The position numbers and the translations under genes were made by a program. The notes below the pieces were generated by a model, which did no database searches, had not been told where the DNA came from, and saw only the letters and a program-made list of their open reading frames with translations. 64,000 nucleotides of DNA, taken from NCBI GenBank assembly GCA_902541285.1, contig CACBQD010000002.1, positions 21,507 through 85,506 on the forward strand, read 5' to 3'. Shown here in pieces: positions 46,175 to 54,680 of the stretch (position 1 is its first letter; each line of letters starts with the position of its first letter). Source of the DNA: an uncultured Pelagibacteraceae bacterium. Its GTDB lineage: Bacteria > Pseudomonadota > Alphaproteobacteria > Pelagibacterales > Pelagibacteraceae.

Positions 46175-46582
46175 ATGAAACATATGCATAAGCAAGAAAA
46201 TCTCTCAAAAAATCAGCAAATAGTTCTTGATTACATTGAAAAAGTAAATGAGCCCATAAAAGCTTATTCAATTTTACATAATGTACAAAAAAAAGGTATT
46301 AAAGCACCTCTTCAGGTTTATAGAGCTCTAGATAAATTAGTTGAAATTGGTAAAATTCATAAAATTGAGAGTAGAAATGCTTTCGTTGCATGTAAAAACT
46401 CAAGTTGCCAACTATCAAAAGCAACTGCCTTTTCTATATGTGAAAGTTGTGAAGAAGTAAGTGAAATAAGTGATAATAAATTATCAAAATATTTAAAAAG
46501 TTTTCAAGACAAAGCTGGAATGAAATTTAAAAAGTATAACCTTGAATTTTTTGGACTTTGTAAAAAATGTTCTATTAAATGA
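46175..46582 (+). CDS. zur: Zinc uptake regulator Zur (Fur family)
   Basis: Dimeric metalloregulator of 135 residues. The N-terminal winged helix includes NQQIVLDYIEKVNEPIKAYSILHN and PLQVYRALDKLVEIGKIHKIESRNAF. The C-terminal half holds two CxxC pairs (ICESC and LCKKC), which form the structural zinc site of Fur-family proteins. The classical HHDH Fur sensor motif is missing. Location in the znuCB operon beside two Zur boxes supports Zur over Fur. The next gene overlaps its stop by 4 bases. Confidence 0.92.
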   Translation: MKHMHKQENLSKNQQIVLDYIEKVNEPIKAYSILHNVQKKGIKAPLQVYRALDKLVEIGKIHKIESRNAFVACKNSSCQLSKATAFSICESCEEVSEISDNKLSKYLKSFQDKAGMKFKKYNLEFFGLCKKCSIK

Positions 46583-47118
46583 AAATCTCTAAAGGAGATA
46601 AATTAGAGGAAATTACACTTCCAAAAGATGACGGGTCTACATTTAATCTGTCAGAAACGCATGGAAAGAAAGTTCTTTTAACTTTTTATAGAATAGCTGG
46701 ATGTAGTTTTTGTAATCTTAGATTAAACGAAATTAATAAAAGATTTAATGAGCTAGGAAATAATTTTACACATGTAGCAATATTTCATTCACCAGTTGAT
46801 AATTTAAGGTCTTACATGAAAAAACATAAAAATTTACCTTTTACTGTACTAGCTGATGAAGATTTTAAATATTTTCAAAAATATGAAATTGAAAGATCAA
46901 TGATGAAAACATTATCTGCAATGCTATTTAAATCTCATAAAATAATACCTGCAATGTTAAAGGGATATATTCCTTTAAAAATTAAAGGTCATTTTGATAT
47001 AGCTGTTACAGATGTTTTGATAAACGAACAAGGCACAGTTGATGAAGTATACTACGCCAAGAAAGATATAGCCGATCACTTCAGTTTTGAGAAAATTAAA
47101 GAATTTGCAACAAGCTAA
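46579..47118 (+). CDS. Peroxiredoxin-like (AhpC/TSA, thioredoxin-fold) protein
   Basis: Cytoplasmic thioredoxin-fold protein of 179 residues. The AhpC/TSA core reads SKGDKLEEITLPKDDGSTFNLSE and then VLLTFYRIAGCSFCNLRLNEI, with a CxxC pair in the peroxidatic position. This resembles the PRX-like subgroup more than typical AhpC. The C-terminal region (MMKTLSAMLFKSHKIIPAML) is hydrophobic and may be membrane-associated. It overlaps zur by 4 bases, so it should be under the same zinc control. A role in thiol or redox defence during zinc limitation is an inference. Confidence 0.75.
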   Translation: MKISKGDKLEEITLPKDDGSTFNLSETHGKKVLLTFYRIAGCSFCNLRLNEINKRFNELGNNFTHVAIFHSPVDNLRSYMKKHKNLPFTVLADEDFKYFQKYEIERSMMKTLSAMLFKSHKIIPAMLKGYIPLKIKGHFDIAVTDVLINEQGTVDEVYYAKKDIADHFSFEKIKEFATS

Positions 47119-47124
47119 AAACAG

Positions 47125-47463
47125 ATGTTATTTTTTATTTTTAAAGTCGTAGCAGCAGGTTTAATTGTTGCTTTTTCAAGTTGGTTGGCTGGTCAAAATC
47201 CTAAGCTCGCTGGATTTATTATTGCATTACCCTTGGTATCACTAATAGCGATACTGTTTTCGTATTATGAGCATAATGATACAGAAAAAACAGTAATGTT
47301 TACAAAAAGTATATTTATTGCAGTACCAGCAAGTTATTTATTCTTTGTACCCTTCTTTTTTGCAAAATCTTTTAATATGAATTTTTTCATAATTTATATT
47401 ACAGGTTTAATATTGCTAATCGGAGGATATTTTATCCATAGATACATAATCAATTTAATATAA
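47125..47463 (+). CDS. DUF3147-like four-helix membrane protein
   Basis: Integral membrane protein of 112 residues with four predicted helices. The segment GLIVAFSSWLAGQNPKLAGFIIALPLVSLIAI is typical of DUF3147 proteins, whose function is not established. It starts 6 bases after the peroxiredoxin-like gene and is probably the last gene of the znuC operon, since a new promoter region (candidate Pho box) follows. Confidence 0.75.
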   Translation: MLFFIFKVVAAGLIVAFSSWLAGQNPKLAGFIIALPLVSLIAILFSYYEHNDTEKTVMFTKSIFIAVPASYLFFVPFFFAKSFNMNFFIIYITGLILLIGGYFIHRYIINLI

Positions 47464-47482
47464 AATAATAATTTTAATAAAT

Positions 47483-47500
47483 CTTTAACATAACTGTCAT
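47483..47500 (+). promoter_or_regulatory. Candidate Pho box upstream of the arsC operon
   Basis: CTTTAACATAACTGTCAT consists of two 7-base units (CTTTAAC, CTGTCAT) whose starts are 11 bases apart. The E. coli Pho box has CTGTCAT units with this same spacing. The second unit is a perfect match and the first differs by two bases. It lies 21 bases before the ATG of the 73-residue gene, and an AAAGGAG ribosome-binding site follows at 47511-47517. PhoB control of arsenate detoxification is biologically sensible because arsenate enters by the phosphate importer. Confidence 0.6.
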
Positions 47501-47521
47501 AAGTATAGAGAAAGGAGTTTT

Positions 47522-47743
47522 ATGTTTTTAAAAAAATATCTCAAATGGATAAGCACGTTTTTAGTTTTAACAGGAATATTGCTTACAAATTTAAATATAT
47601 ATCCAATTAATATATATTTTCATGGTCTTGGTGTAGTTGGATGGACAATATCGGGTTTTTTATTAAAAGATAAAGCCATATTAACTAATTTTGGATTACA
47701 AATTCCATTATTTGTAATTGGTATTTATAAAATTATTTTTTAA
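47522..47743 (+). CDS. Two-helix small membrane protein leading the arsC operon
   Basis: A 73-residue protein with two or three hydrophobic segments: WISTFLVLTGILLTNLNIYPINIYF and VVGWTISGFLL, then a third short one at the C-terminus (PLFVIGIYKIIF). I do not recognise a characterised family. It has a strong ribosome-binding site (AAAGGAG), follows the candidate Pho box, and its last base is shared with the arsC ATG (TAATG), so it is translationally coupled to arsC. A role in phosphate or arsenate stress is suggested only by position. Confidence 0.72.
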   Translation: MFLKKYLKWISTFLVLTGILLTNLNIYPINIYFHGLGVVGWTISGFLLKDKAILTNFGLQIPLFVIGIYKIIF

Positions 47744-48174
47744 TGAAAAATATTTTATTTGTATGCACAGGAAATTCAGCGAGAAGCATTATTGCTGAGA
47801 GCATTATTAATAATGAATACTCAAATAAATTTAATGCTTTTAGTGCTGGTAGTAATCCATCTGGAAAAATCAATGAATATGTTAAAAGTTTTTTAGAGAA
47901 AAATAAAAGTTATGATCTAACAAATTATGGTTCTAAAAACTTTGAAGAATTTATTAATAAAGAATTAAAAATGGATCATGTAATAACAGTATGCAACAAC
48001 GCAAATAATGAGGTATGTCCTATTTGGCCTGATAAAAACCAAATTATACATTGGGATATAGAGGATCCGGTAGCTAAACTTCAAAATGCAAATGATGAAG
48101 AAAAGCAAATAATCATTAGAAAAACTTTCAATATTATAAGTAATAAAATTAAAGATTGGATAGATGAAAAATAA
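47743..48174 (+). CDS. arsC: Arsenate reductase, low-molecular-weight phosphatase type
   Basis: Reduces arsenate to arsenite with thiol cofactors. The low-molecular-weight tyrosine phosphatase loop reads FVCTGNSARS (C-x5-R with a GNSARS turn). Further family segments are SAGSNPSGKINEYV, VITVCNNANNEVCPIWP (with two more cysteines in the position of the redox relay) and HWDIEDPVA. The 143-residue length fits the thioredoxin-coupled group. It is coupled to the upstream membrane gene and overlaps the aquaporin gene by 11 bases. A protein-tyrosine phosphatase function is less likely given that neighbour. Confidence 0.9.
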   Translation: MKNILFVCTGNSARSIIAESIINNEYSNKFNAFSAGSNPSGKINEYVKSFLEKNKSYDLTNYGSKNFEEFINKELKMDHVITVCNNANNEVCPIWPDKNQIIHWDIEDPVAKLQNANDEEKQIIIRKTFNIISNKIKDWIDEK

Positions 48175-48823
48175 AAATAGATATTTTCTTTCAGAGTTCA
48201 TTGGAAGTTGCTTTCTGGTCATGATCATAGTTGGATCAGGTTTAATGGCAGAAAATCTAACTAATGATATAGCAGTAATGCTAATAGCAAACACATTGGC
48301 AACTGGAGCTGGATTGTTTGTGCTAATAACAGTATTTGCTGATGTATCTGGGGCTCATTTCAATCCATTTGTAAGTATTGCTATGACAATTACAGGAAAG
48401 TTAAAAAAAAACCTTCTACCCTTTTATATTTCTGCTCAGATACTTGGATGTTTGCTAGGTGTAGCATTAGCTAATTTCTTTTTTGAACATCAGGTTTTTG
48501 AATTATCAACAAAGTCAAGGAGTGGGATTTATATTTTTACTTCTGAAATAGTTGCTACGTTGGGTCTTATTTTAATAATTTTTGGTTCAATGAGATCAGG
48601 TAAAATAGCTGTTGCTGGATCAGTAGGTTTATATATCACTGCTGGTTATTGGTTTACCTCTTCAACTTCTTTTGCAAATCCTGCTGTAACAATAGCAAGA
48701 ACATTCACAGAGTCGTTTACTGGTATAAGTTATTTAAACACTCCTTATTATATAGCTGCTGAATTAATTGGTATGTTAATTGCTGTTTATATTGCAAAAA
48801 AATTATTCTTAAAAAAAGATTGA
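48164..48823 (+). CDS. MIP-family aquaporin (AqpS-like arsenite channel candidate)
   Basis: Major intrinsic protein of 219 residues with six helices and the two half-helices. The first NPA motif is changed to NPF (AHFNPFVSIAM) and the second is intact (FANPAVTIARTFTESF). Altered first motifs are seen in channels for uncharged solutes larger than water. The gene overlaps arsC by 11 bases. An aquaglyceroporin next to arsC is known in rhizobia as AqpS, where arsenite made by ArsC leaves through the channel. That route is inferred here; no arsenite pump gene (arsB/acr3) is in the window. Confidence 0.87.
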   Translation: MKNKNRYFLSEFIGSCFLVMIIVGSGLMAENLTNDIAVMLIANTLATGAGLFVLITVFADVSGAHFNPFVSIAMTITGKLKKNLLPFYISAQILGCLLGVALANFFFEHQVFELSTKSRSGIYIFTSEIVATLGLILIIFGSMRSGKIAVAGSVGLYITAGYWFTSSTSFANPAVTIARTFTESFTGISYLNTPYYIAAELIGMLIAVYIAKKLFLKKD

Positions 48824-48964
48824 AAAATTTCAAAGCCTGAAAAAGGAATTAAAATCCATATAGTTTCCACTCAACAAAGAATTAAATTAATTGAGAATGG
48901 TAAATTTAACAACGCATCTCATTTAGGAATGTATTTGTTTTATAAAAAGAAATACGCTCAATAA
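48824..48964 (+). pseudogene. Possible in-frame gene remnant after the aquaporin gene
   Basis: Directly after the aquaporin stop, in the same frame, 46 sense codons remain open until TAA at 48962. The translation ends IKLIENGKFNNASHLGMYLF then YKKKYAQ, which is protein-like and loosely recalls the C-terminal helix of Nudix hydrolases. There is no start codon before an internal methionine near the end. It may be a decayed C-terminus or chance. The rest of the 48824-49114 gap holds a hairpin and no other gene I can see. Confidence 0.25.
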
Positions 48965-48982
48965 TAATACCGAGCGTATTTC
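48949..48982. terminator. Perfect 11-bp hairpin downstream of the arsC-aquaporin operon
   Basis: GAAATACGCTC and GAGCGTATTTC pair perfectly across a 12-base loop. There is no long T run after either arm (plus side continues aggggttt), so it is a weak intrinsic terminator at best. It lies between the plus-strand arsC operon and the minus-strand ppx end, where transcripts from both sides should stop. Confidence 0.4.
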
Positions 48983-49114
48983 AGGGGTTTAATGTTTACA
49001 ATTTAATTACAGAAGAATATTACATTTGGATTAAAGATATGTTTCAATAAAATTAAAAATATATTAAAGAAGAAAAATCACTAACCTGTAAGTTGTAATA
49101 AATTAAATTATATA

Positions 49115-50626
49115 TTAATTATTTGAATAAATTACTCTTGGTTCTAAAAATAATTCTCGCGCAAGAGCTTTAAATCTTTTTGTAACTTGTTTAGAAATTA
49201 TTTCTTGGTGTTGAGCTGGAATTTTTAAAAATACAGAGTTACCTCTTTTATACAATTTGAATTCCTCTAAGAAGATAGTTGAAATAGATGTAAGTGAGTG
49301 TGCAAATCTTAAGGCTGCACCAACTTGTTTACTAGAAAAAATTTCATTATTATTTAAAAAAGTTAAATATTCTATTTTTGGATTGTATTTAATACTGCAG
49401 TACCTCCAATAACATGAAAGAGCTATTTGAATTCTTTCTTTATGTGAAAGTCTCAATAAAGGGGTATTTAATGTTTCTTGAAAAACTAATTCTGCCTTTT
49501 GAAAAGCGCCTAATCCCCAATCCATATGACTTAAAACACAAGCTAAATTAAGCAATTTTTCATCAAAATGTTCATTACCATCAAATACAGGTTTGATAAA
49601 TTCATGATACTTTTTGTAGGTTAATCCCAAATCACCTCTCTTCTTCGAAATATATTCTAATGATTTTTCAAAAACTTGAGAGTTATCAATATTTTTAAAG
49701 TAATCTTTTGCTAGAGATCCCTCTCTAATACCGCTTATAGAACAAATTATGTTTTTTGGATTTGTGACTTTCATGATCTCATCTAAAATAATAGAGCTAT
49801 ATGGTAGATAAGGTGTTCTAGATTTAGATATATATTCAACTGTTTTTAGTTTTGCTTTATTAAACGATGCTATTTTTTCTACAAATGATGATATAGTTTC
49901 ATAATTTACTGAATACTGATGAATTATATGGACAGGATGTTTATTTTGAAACAGATGAAGTTTAAATAAAGCTCTCCATGTTCCTCCAACTAAATACAAA
50001 TTTTCAAATTTTTTTTTAGATAACCATTTCTCATCTCTCAAAAGTTGTTTTATATATTTAGAAAGGTTTCTCTTTTTTACAATTGGATTATTAAGTAGTC
50101 TTAAAACACCTAAGGGTAAAGATGTTTTATTAGTAATCAAACCATTTTCAACTCGAGCTAATTCTAAACTACCTCCACCAAGATCAGCAACTAACCCATC
50201 TACATTATCAAATCCAATTTTTACACCCTCTGCTGAACAAATTGCTTCTTCCTCTCCACTTAAGATTTCTATTTTTTTTTTAAAAAGGTTTTCTACGTAT
50301 TCAACAAAGGGTTTTGCATCTGTTGCTTCTCTTAAAACAGCAGTTGCTATTATTTTTAAATTAACAATTTTGGAAACATTTAAAATTTCTGAAAATCTCT
50401 TCAATACTTTTTGGGCATAATCCACACCAGATTTATGAAGTTTTCTTGACTTATCTAAATTTTTACCAAGTTCACAAACGGCTTTTTCATTGAAAAAAGG
50501 CACACGAGATGAGTTAAAATCTTCATAGATTAACATCCTGATAGAATTGGAACCTATATCAATTACTGCTAATTTAGCAGGTTTTAATTTCAAATTTTGA
50601 TTATTTTTTAAAACTTTAATTTCCAC
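49115..50626 (-). CDS. ppx: Exopolyphosphatase / guanosine pentaphosphatase
   Basis: Hydrolyses polyphosphate from the chain end. It belongs to the ASKHA fold: phosphate-1 motif AVIDIGSNSIRMLIYE and phosphate-2 motif VADLGGGSLELARV, with the catalytic glutamate region GEEEAICSAEGVKIG between them. The C-terminal half (about 310-500) is an HD-like helical extension seen in longer PPX proteins. Length is 503 residues. It overlaps the ppk end by 11 bases, giving a coupled ppk-ppx pair next to the phosphate genes. Confidence 0.95.
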   Translation of the reverse strand: MEIKVLKNNQNLKLKPAKLAVIDIGSNSIRMLIYEDFNSSRVPFFNEKAVCELGKNLDKSRKLHKSGVDYAQKVLKRFSEILNVSKIVNLKIIATAVLREATDAKPFVEYVENLFKKKIEILSGEEEAICSAEGVKIGFDNVDGLVADLGGGSLELARVENGLITNKTSLPLGVLRLLNNPIVKKRNLSKYIKQLLRDEKWLSKKKFENLYLVGGTWRALFKLHLFQNKHPVHIIHQYSVNYETISSFVEKIASFNKAKLKTVEYISKSRTPYLPYSSIILDEIMKVTNPKNIICSISGIREGSLAKDYFKNIDNSQVFEKSLEYISKKRGDLGLTYKKYHEFIKPVFDGNEHFDEKLLNLACVLSHMDWGLGAFQKAELVFQETLNTPLLRLSHKERIQIALSCYWRYCSIKYNPKIEYLTFLNNNEIFSSKQVGAALRFAHSLTSISTIFLEEFKLYKRGNSVFLKIPAQHQEIISKQVTKRFKALARELFLEPRVIYSNN

Positions 50627-52766
50627 TTTTAATTAATCTTAAATTTAATTTTTTTGGTTTCATTTTTAATTTAGCTTTACCTCTTCCAGATAAACTAGGA
50701 TTATTCATAAAATAATCATGGGCTGAAAAAGAATCATTTTCACTATATTTAATTTTTTTATAATTTCCACTAGCATCAAGTTCCCAACTTTGTTTTTTAT
50801 CTAAATAATTAGCTAACATAATTTGATCAAGAACTTGTTCGTGGACTGTTTGGTTTTCAATTGGAACTAGAAGTTCTACTCTTCGATTTAAATTTCTTGG
50901 CATTAAATCTGCTGATGAAATAAAAACTTTTGCATCTCTACTAGGCATTGTTTTTCCATTTGCAAAACAATAAATTCTTGAGTGTTCCAAAAATCTTCCA
51001 ATCATGCTTTTAACTATTATATTTTCAGATTTATCTTTAACTCCAGGTCTTAAACAACAAACACCTCTTACAAATAAAAATATCTTTACTCCAGCATTTG
51101 AAGCTTCGTAAAATTTATCAATTATCACTGGATCTACTAAGGAATTCATTTTAGCCCATATTTCAGCGTTTTTACCTTTTTTGACATTTGCTATCTCGTT
51201 AGCAATACATTTGTTCAAGGTTTCCCTAAGATTAATTGGTGATATAGATATTTTACTAAGATTTCGTGGTTTTGAATAACCAGTTACATAATTAAAAAAT
51301 TTTTCCACATCAGTTGCTAATTTTTTATCAGAACTAAATAAAGATAAGTCAGTATAAATTTTTGCATTAACTGGGTGATAATTGCCAGTTCCTAGATGTA
51401 TATAAGTTTGAATTTTTCCCTGCTCTTTTCTTAATATTAAAGATGATTTTGCATGTGTTTTATATTTTGCAAAACCATAAACTATTTGAATTCCTGCCTT
51501 TTCTAAACTTCTTGAAAGTTGAATGTTTGCTTCTTCATCAAATCTTGCTTTGATCTCTATTAAAGCGGTTACTGTCTTTCCATTTTCAGCTGCTGTTATT
51601 AAGGCTTTAACAATTGGAGAATCTAGCGTTGTTCTGTATAGAGTTTGTTTAATTGCTATAACTTTTTTATCATATGCAGCTTGATTTAAAAACTCAACGA
51701 CAGCATCAAATGTTTCAAAAGGGTGATGAACTATTAAATCTTTTTTTTTTATAGTATCAAAAAAATTATTATTAAACTCCTTTAATCTCTCAACCTCCCT
51801 AGGATTAAAATTTTTAAATCTTAATTTAGAATTTTTAATTTTACAAACTTGGTCTATATCTTGAATTCCAACAATGCCTTCAATTTCATAGATGTATTCA
51901 GATTTTACGTTTAACTTATTGGTTATAAACTTAATTAAGTCATTATTACTATTTTTTAAAATTTCTAAACGTACTATATCACCTGTTCTTCTTCTTTTTA
52001 AAGCCAATTCAAAAGATCTTACTAAATCTTCGGCCTCCTCTTGAATTTCTACATCACTATCTCTTATAACTCTAAATAACATTTTTTTATCTAAATCATG
52101 ATCAGGAAATATTTCAGAGGCAAAAAAACTTATAACATCATCTATAATTAAAAATTTTTTAAAACTTTTATTTCCATCTATTTCAATAAATCTTGATAAA
52201 GCTTTTGGAATTACTATTATTGCATTTAAAGTCCTTTTTTTATTTTTCTTATTTAATCTCATAACTAATGCTCTTCCTTGATTTGCAATAAATGGAAAGG
52301 GATGAGCTGGGTCTATTGCTGATGGGGTTAGCAGAGGGTAAATTTCTTCATTAAAAATTTTAAATAATCTTTTTTGTTCAGGTTTACTTAAATTTTCAGG
52401 TTTAACTATACTTATATTTGCTTTTTTTAATTGAAGAATTAAATCTCTATATATTTTATTTTGTTTATTAAGAAGATTATTTGTTTCCAAAATAACTTCA
52501 CTCATTTGTTCATCAGGAGTAAGACCATCAGAACTAAGTGAATCTACATCTTGTTTGATTTGACTATATAAACCTGCAACACGAACCATGAAAAATTCAT
52601 CTAAATTTGATCCAGCTATAGATAAAAATTTAATTCTTTCATAAAGAGGATTTTCAAAATTTTGGGCCTCAAGAAGAACTCTGTCGTTGAATTTTAGCCA
52701 AGACAGCTCTCTATTTATGTATTTAGATTTTAGTGTTTCTTTATCTTGTTTTTTTAATGCAGTCAT
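50616..52766 (-). CDS. ppk: Polyphosphate kinase 1
   Basis: Makes polyphosphate from ATP reversibly. The four domains are in order: N-domain beginning YINRELSWLKFNDRVLLEA, head domain, and the two PLD-like catalytic domains. The autophosphorylated histidine is in AKYKTHAKSSLILR, with the conserved HLGTGNYHPVNAKIYTDLSLFS following and RVELLVPIE near the end. At 716 residues it is full length. Its start lies 13 bases from the divergent sixA start, so both promoters overlap the opposite gene's 5' end. Confidence 0.97.
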   Translation of the reverse strand: MTALKKQDKETLKSKYINRELSWLKFNDRVLLEAQNFENPLYERIKFLSIAGSNLDEFFMVRVAGLYSQIKQDVDSLSSDGLTPDEQMSEVILETNNLLNKQNKIYRDLILQLKKANISIVKPENLSKPEQKRLFKIFNEEIYPLLTPSAIDPAHPFPFIANQGRALVMRLNKKNKKRTLNAIIVIPKALSRFIEIDGNKSFKKFLIIDDVISFFASEIFPDHDLDKKMLFRVIRDSDVEIQEEAEDLVRSFELALKRRRTGDIVRLEILKNSNNDLIKFITNKLNVKSEYIYEIEGIVGIQDIDQVCKIKNSKLRFKNFNPREVERLKEFNNNFFDTIKKKDLIVHHPFETFDAVVEFLNQAAYDKKVIAIKQTLYRTTLDSPIVKALITAAENGKTVTALIEIKARFDEEANIQLSRSLEKAGIQIVYGFAKYKTHAKSSLILRKEQGKIQTYIHLGTGNYHPVNAKIYTDLSLFSSDKKLATDVEKFFNYVTGYSKPRNLSKISISPINLRETLNKCIANEIANVKKGKNAEIWAKMNSLVDPVIIDKFYEASNAGVKIFLFVRGVCCLRPGVKDKSENIIVKSMIGRFLEHSRIYCFANGKTMPSRDAKVFISSADLMPRNLNRRVELLVPIENQTVHEQVLDQIMLANYLDKKQSWELDASGNYKKIKYSENDSFSAHDYFMNNPSLSGRGKAKLKMKPKKLNLRLIKSGN

Positions 52767-52779
52767 ATATTTAAAATTT

Positions 52780-53304
52780 ATGCTTAAATTATACGTTATG
52801 CGTCATGCAAAATCTAGCTGGGACCACCCAAATCTTGATGATCATGAAAGACCATTAAGTAAGCGTGGCGAGAAAAATGCAAAAAAGATTTGTGAATTTT
52901 TTGTTAAAAAAAATTATAAGTTTGATTACATATTACTTTCATCATCAAAAAGAACAAAGAAAACCCTAAAAATTTTATTAAAAAAAATAGATAAACCAAA
53001 AAAAATTATTTCTTCAAAAAAATTATACTTATCAAGTGAAGATAAAATTATAGATATAATAAAAAAAATACCAAAAAAATATAAATCAGTGCTTTTAATT
53101 AACCATGAACCTACTGTTAGAAATCTAATACGATCACTGACAAAAAATCACAACAACAACCATTTTAAATTATTAAACTACAAATTTCCGACATCGGCAT
53201 TTGCAAAAATTTATTTTGATTTTAATGAATGGAATAAATTAGATGGAAATGGTTTAATTAAAGAATTTACTAGACCTAAAGACCTTCAAGATTCTAAAGA
53301 ATAA
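52780..53304 (+). CDS. sixA: SixA-type histidine phosphatase
   Basis: Member of the histidine phosphatase superfamily with the catalytic RH motif in YVMRHAKSSWDHP, where the central histidine accepts phosphate. The second histidine is in LLINHEPTVRNL. SixA removes phosphate from phosphohistidine of phosphotransfer proteins. The start at 52780 (MLKLYVMRHAK) gives 174 residues. The frame is open 31 codons upstream, but these are not family-like and would lie inside ppk. Its 3' end overlaps the convergent phoB stop by 19 bases. The partner protein is unknown. Confidence 0.88.
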   Translation: MLKLYVMRHAKSSWDHPNLDDHERPLSKRGEKNAKKICEFFVKKNYKFDYILLSSSKRTKKTLKILLKKIDKPKKIISSKKLYLSSEDKIIDIIKKIPKKYKSVLLINHEPTVRNLIRSLTKNHNNNHFKLLNYKFPTSAFAKIYFDFNEWNKLDGNGLIKEFTRPKDLQDSKE

Positions 53305-53969
53305 CCCGCTGATCTTACAGTTCTAATTAAAGGCTTAGTATTATCTATATTAATAGCCTGTCTTAATCTTCTGATATGCACATCGACAGTTCTAGTTTCA
53401 ACGTAAATATTTTCTCCCCAAACATTGTTTAAGAGTTGTTCTCTTGAATATACCCTTTTTGGATTTTTGATAAAAAAATCTAATAATTTAAATTCTGTAG
53501 GTCCTAGAGATATTTCAATGTTATTTCTATAAACTCTTTTTGTTATTCTATCTATTTTTAAATCTGTAAACTCAACAACATCAACGGTGGATTGTGGTTT
53601 TGATCTTCTGAGTAAAGATTTAATTCTTGCATTAAGTTCTTTTTGACTAAATGGTTTTGTTACATAATCATCTGCACCTGTATCAAAAGCTCTTAATTTG
53701 TCCTCCTCCTCGCCTTTTGCTGTTAACATTATTACTGGTATGTCATTATGCTTTTTGTCTTTTTTTAAATTTTTACATATTTCAACGCCTGACAAATCGG
53801 GCAACATCCAATCCATTAATATTAAGTCAGGAAGCTTATCTTTAATTTGTTTAAGCGCATCTTCACCATTTTCACAGAAACTTACTTTGTAACCTTCTTT
53901 TTCAAGGTTATACTTTAGTAGAGTTATTATAGCAGCCTCGTCCTCAGCTATAAAAATGTGAGCCGACAT
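53286..53969 (-). CDS. phoB: Phosphate regulon response regulator PhoB
   Basis: OmpR-type response regulator that activates Pho-box promoters when phosphorylated by PhoR. The receiver domain has the acidic pocket EDEA, the phosphoacceptor in LILMDWMLPDLSG, Thr in VIMLTAKGEEED and Lys in DDYVTKPFS. The winged-helix DNA-binding domain (about 130-225) includes LGPTEFKLLDFFIKNPKRVYSREQLL and TVDVHIRRLRQAI. It has 227 residues. It is the last gene of the pst operon, after phoU, a common alphaproteobacterial order. Confidence 0.96.
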   Translation of the reverse strand: MSAHIFIAEDEAAIITLLKYNLEKEGYKVSFCENGEDALKQIKDKLPDLILMDWMLPDLSGVEICKNLKKDKKHNDIPVIMLTAKGEEEDKLRAFDTGADDYVTKPFSQKELNARIKSLLRRSKPQSTVDVVEFTDLKIDRITKRVYRNNIEISLGPTEFKLLDFFIKNPKRVYSREQLLNNVWGENIYVETRTVDVHIRRLRQAINIDNTKPLIRTVRSAGYSLES

Positions 53970-53972
53970 ATT

Positions 53973-54680
53973 TTACTTTTCTCCAGTAACAATAGGTTCT
54001 GTGCCTTTTGGTCGATCACCCTCTAGATATTCTCCCTTAACTAAATAATATACTTGCTCAGCAATGTTGGTTGTATGATCACCTATTCTCTCTATATTTT
54101 TAGTTACAAATAATAAGTGGGTTCCATCACTTAAGTTATTTTCGTTATCTTTTAAATATCTAATCACTTCTTGCATGCATAAATTTGTTAAATCATCAAT
54201 TTGTTCGTCGCTTTCCCATACATTAATTGCCATACTCGAAGATCTTTCTAAATATGCATCTAATATTGATTTCAATTGTTTTTGAGCATCCGAAGATACT
54301 CTTATAATAGCATCTACTAAATTTTTTGGTAAATTTTCATTTAACAAAAGAGTTCTTTTAGAAATATTTTTTGCTAAATCACCTATTCTCTCAAGGTCAG
54401 AAGATATCTTTAAAGCAGTGACTGTTTCTCTAAGATCTATGGCCATAGGTTGTCTTAAAGCAATTAAATTTACTACTTGTTGTTCAATTAAAGTCTCAAA
54501 TTTATCAATTTTTTCATCATCTTTAATTACTGCCTCAGCGTTATCACTATTTCTTGTAGTAATTGCTTGAATAGCTTTACCCAAAGCTTCTTCACAAAAT
54601 CCACCCATTTTAATTATATTGCTATTTAAATTTTTAAGTTCTTCTTCGTAAGACTTTACTGTATGTGGTGCTTCGGTCAT
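53973..54680 (-). CDS. phoU: Phosphate transport system regulator PhoU
   Basis: Cytoplasmic helical protein (235 residues) with two PhoU three-helix repeats. It links the Pst transporter to PhoR and restrains signalling when phosphate is plentiful. Family segments are LALRQPMAIDLRETVTALKI-like (LIALRQPMAIDLRE), SSDLERIGDLAKNI and the second copy TKNIERIGDHTTNIAE, which hold the metal-binding E/DxxxD motifs. It begins directly at the pstB stop (1-base overlap) and lies 3 bases before phoB. Confidence 0.96.
   Translation of the reverse strand: MTEAPHTVKSYEEELKNLNSNIIKMGGFCEEALGKAIQAITTRNSDNAEAVIKDDEKIDKFETLIEQQVVNLIALRQPMAIDLRETVTALKISSDLERIGDLAKNISKRTLLLNENLPKNLVDAIIRVSSDAQKQLKSILDAYLERSSSMAINVWESDEQIDDLTNLCMQEVIRYLKDNENNLSDGTHLLFVTKNIERIGDHTTNIAEQVYYLVKGEYLEGDRPKGTEPIVTGEK

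Noticed and set aside
52687..53304. Longer sixA from 52687
   Set aside because: The extension is inside ppk on the opposite strand and is not conserved-looking; the RH motif normally sits within the first ten residues, as it does from 52780.
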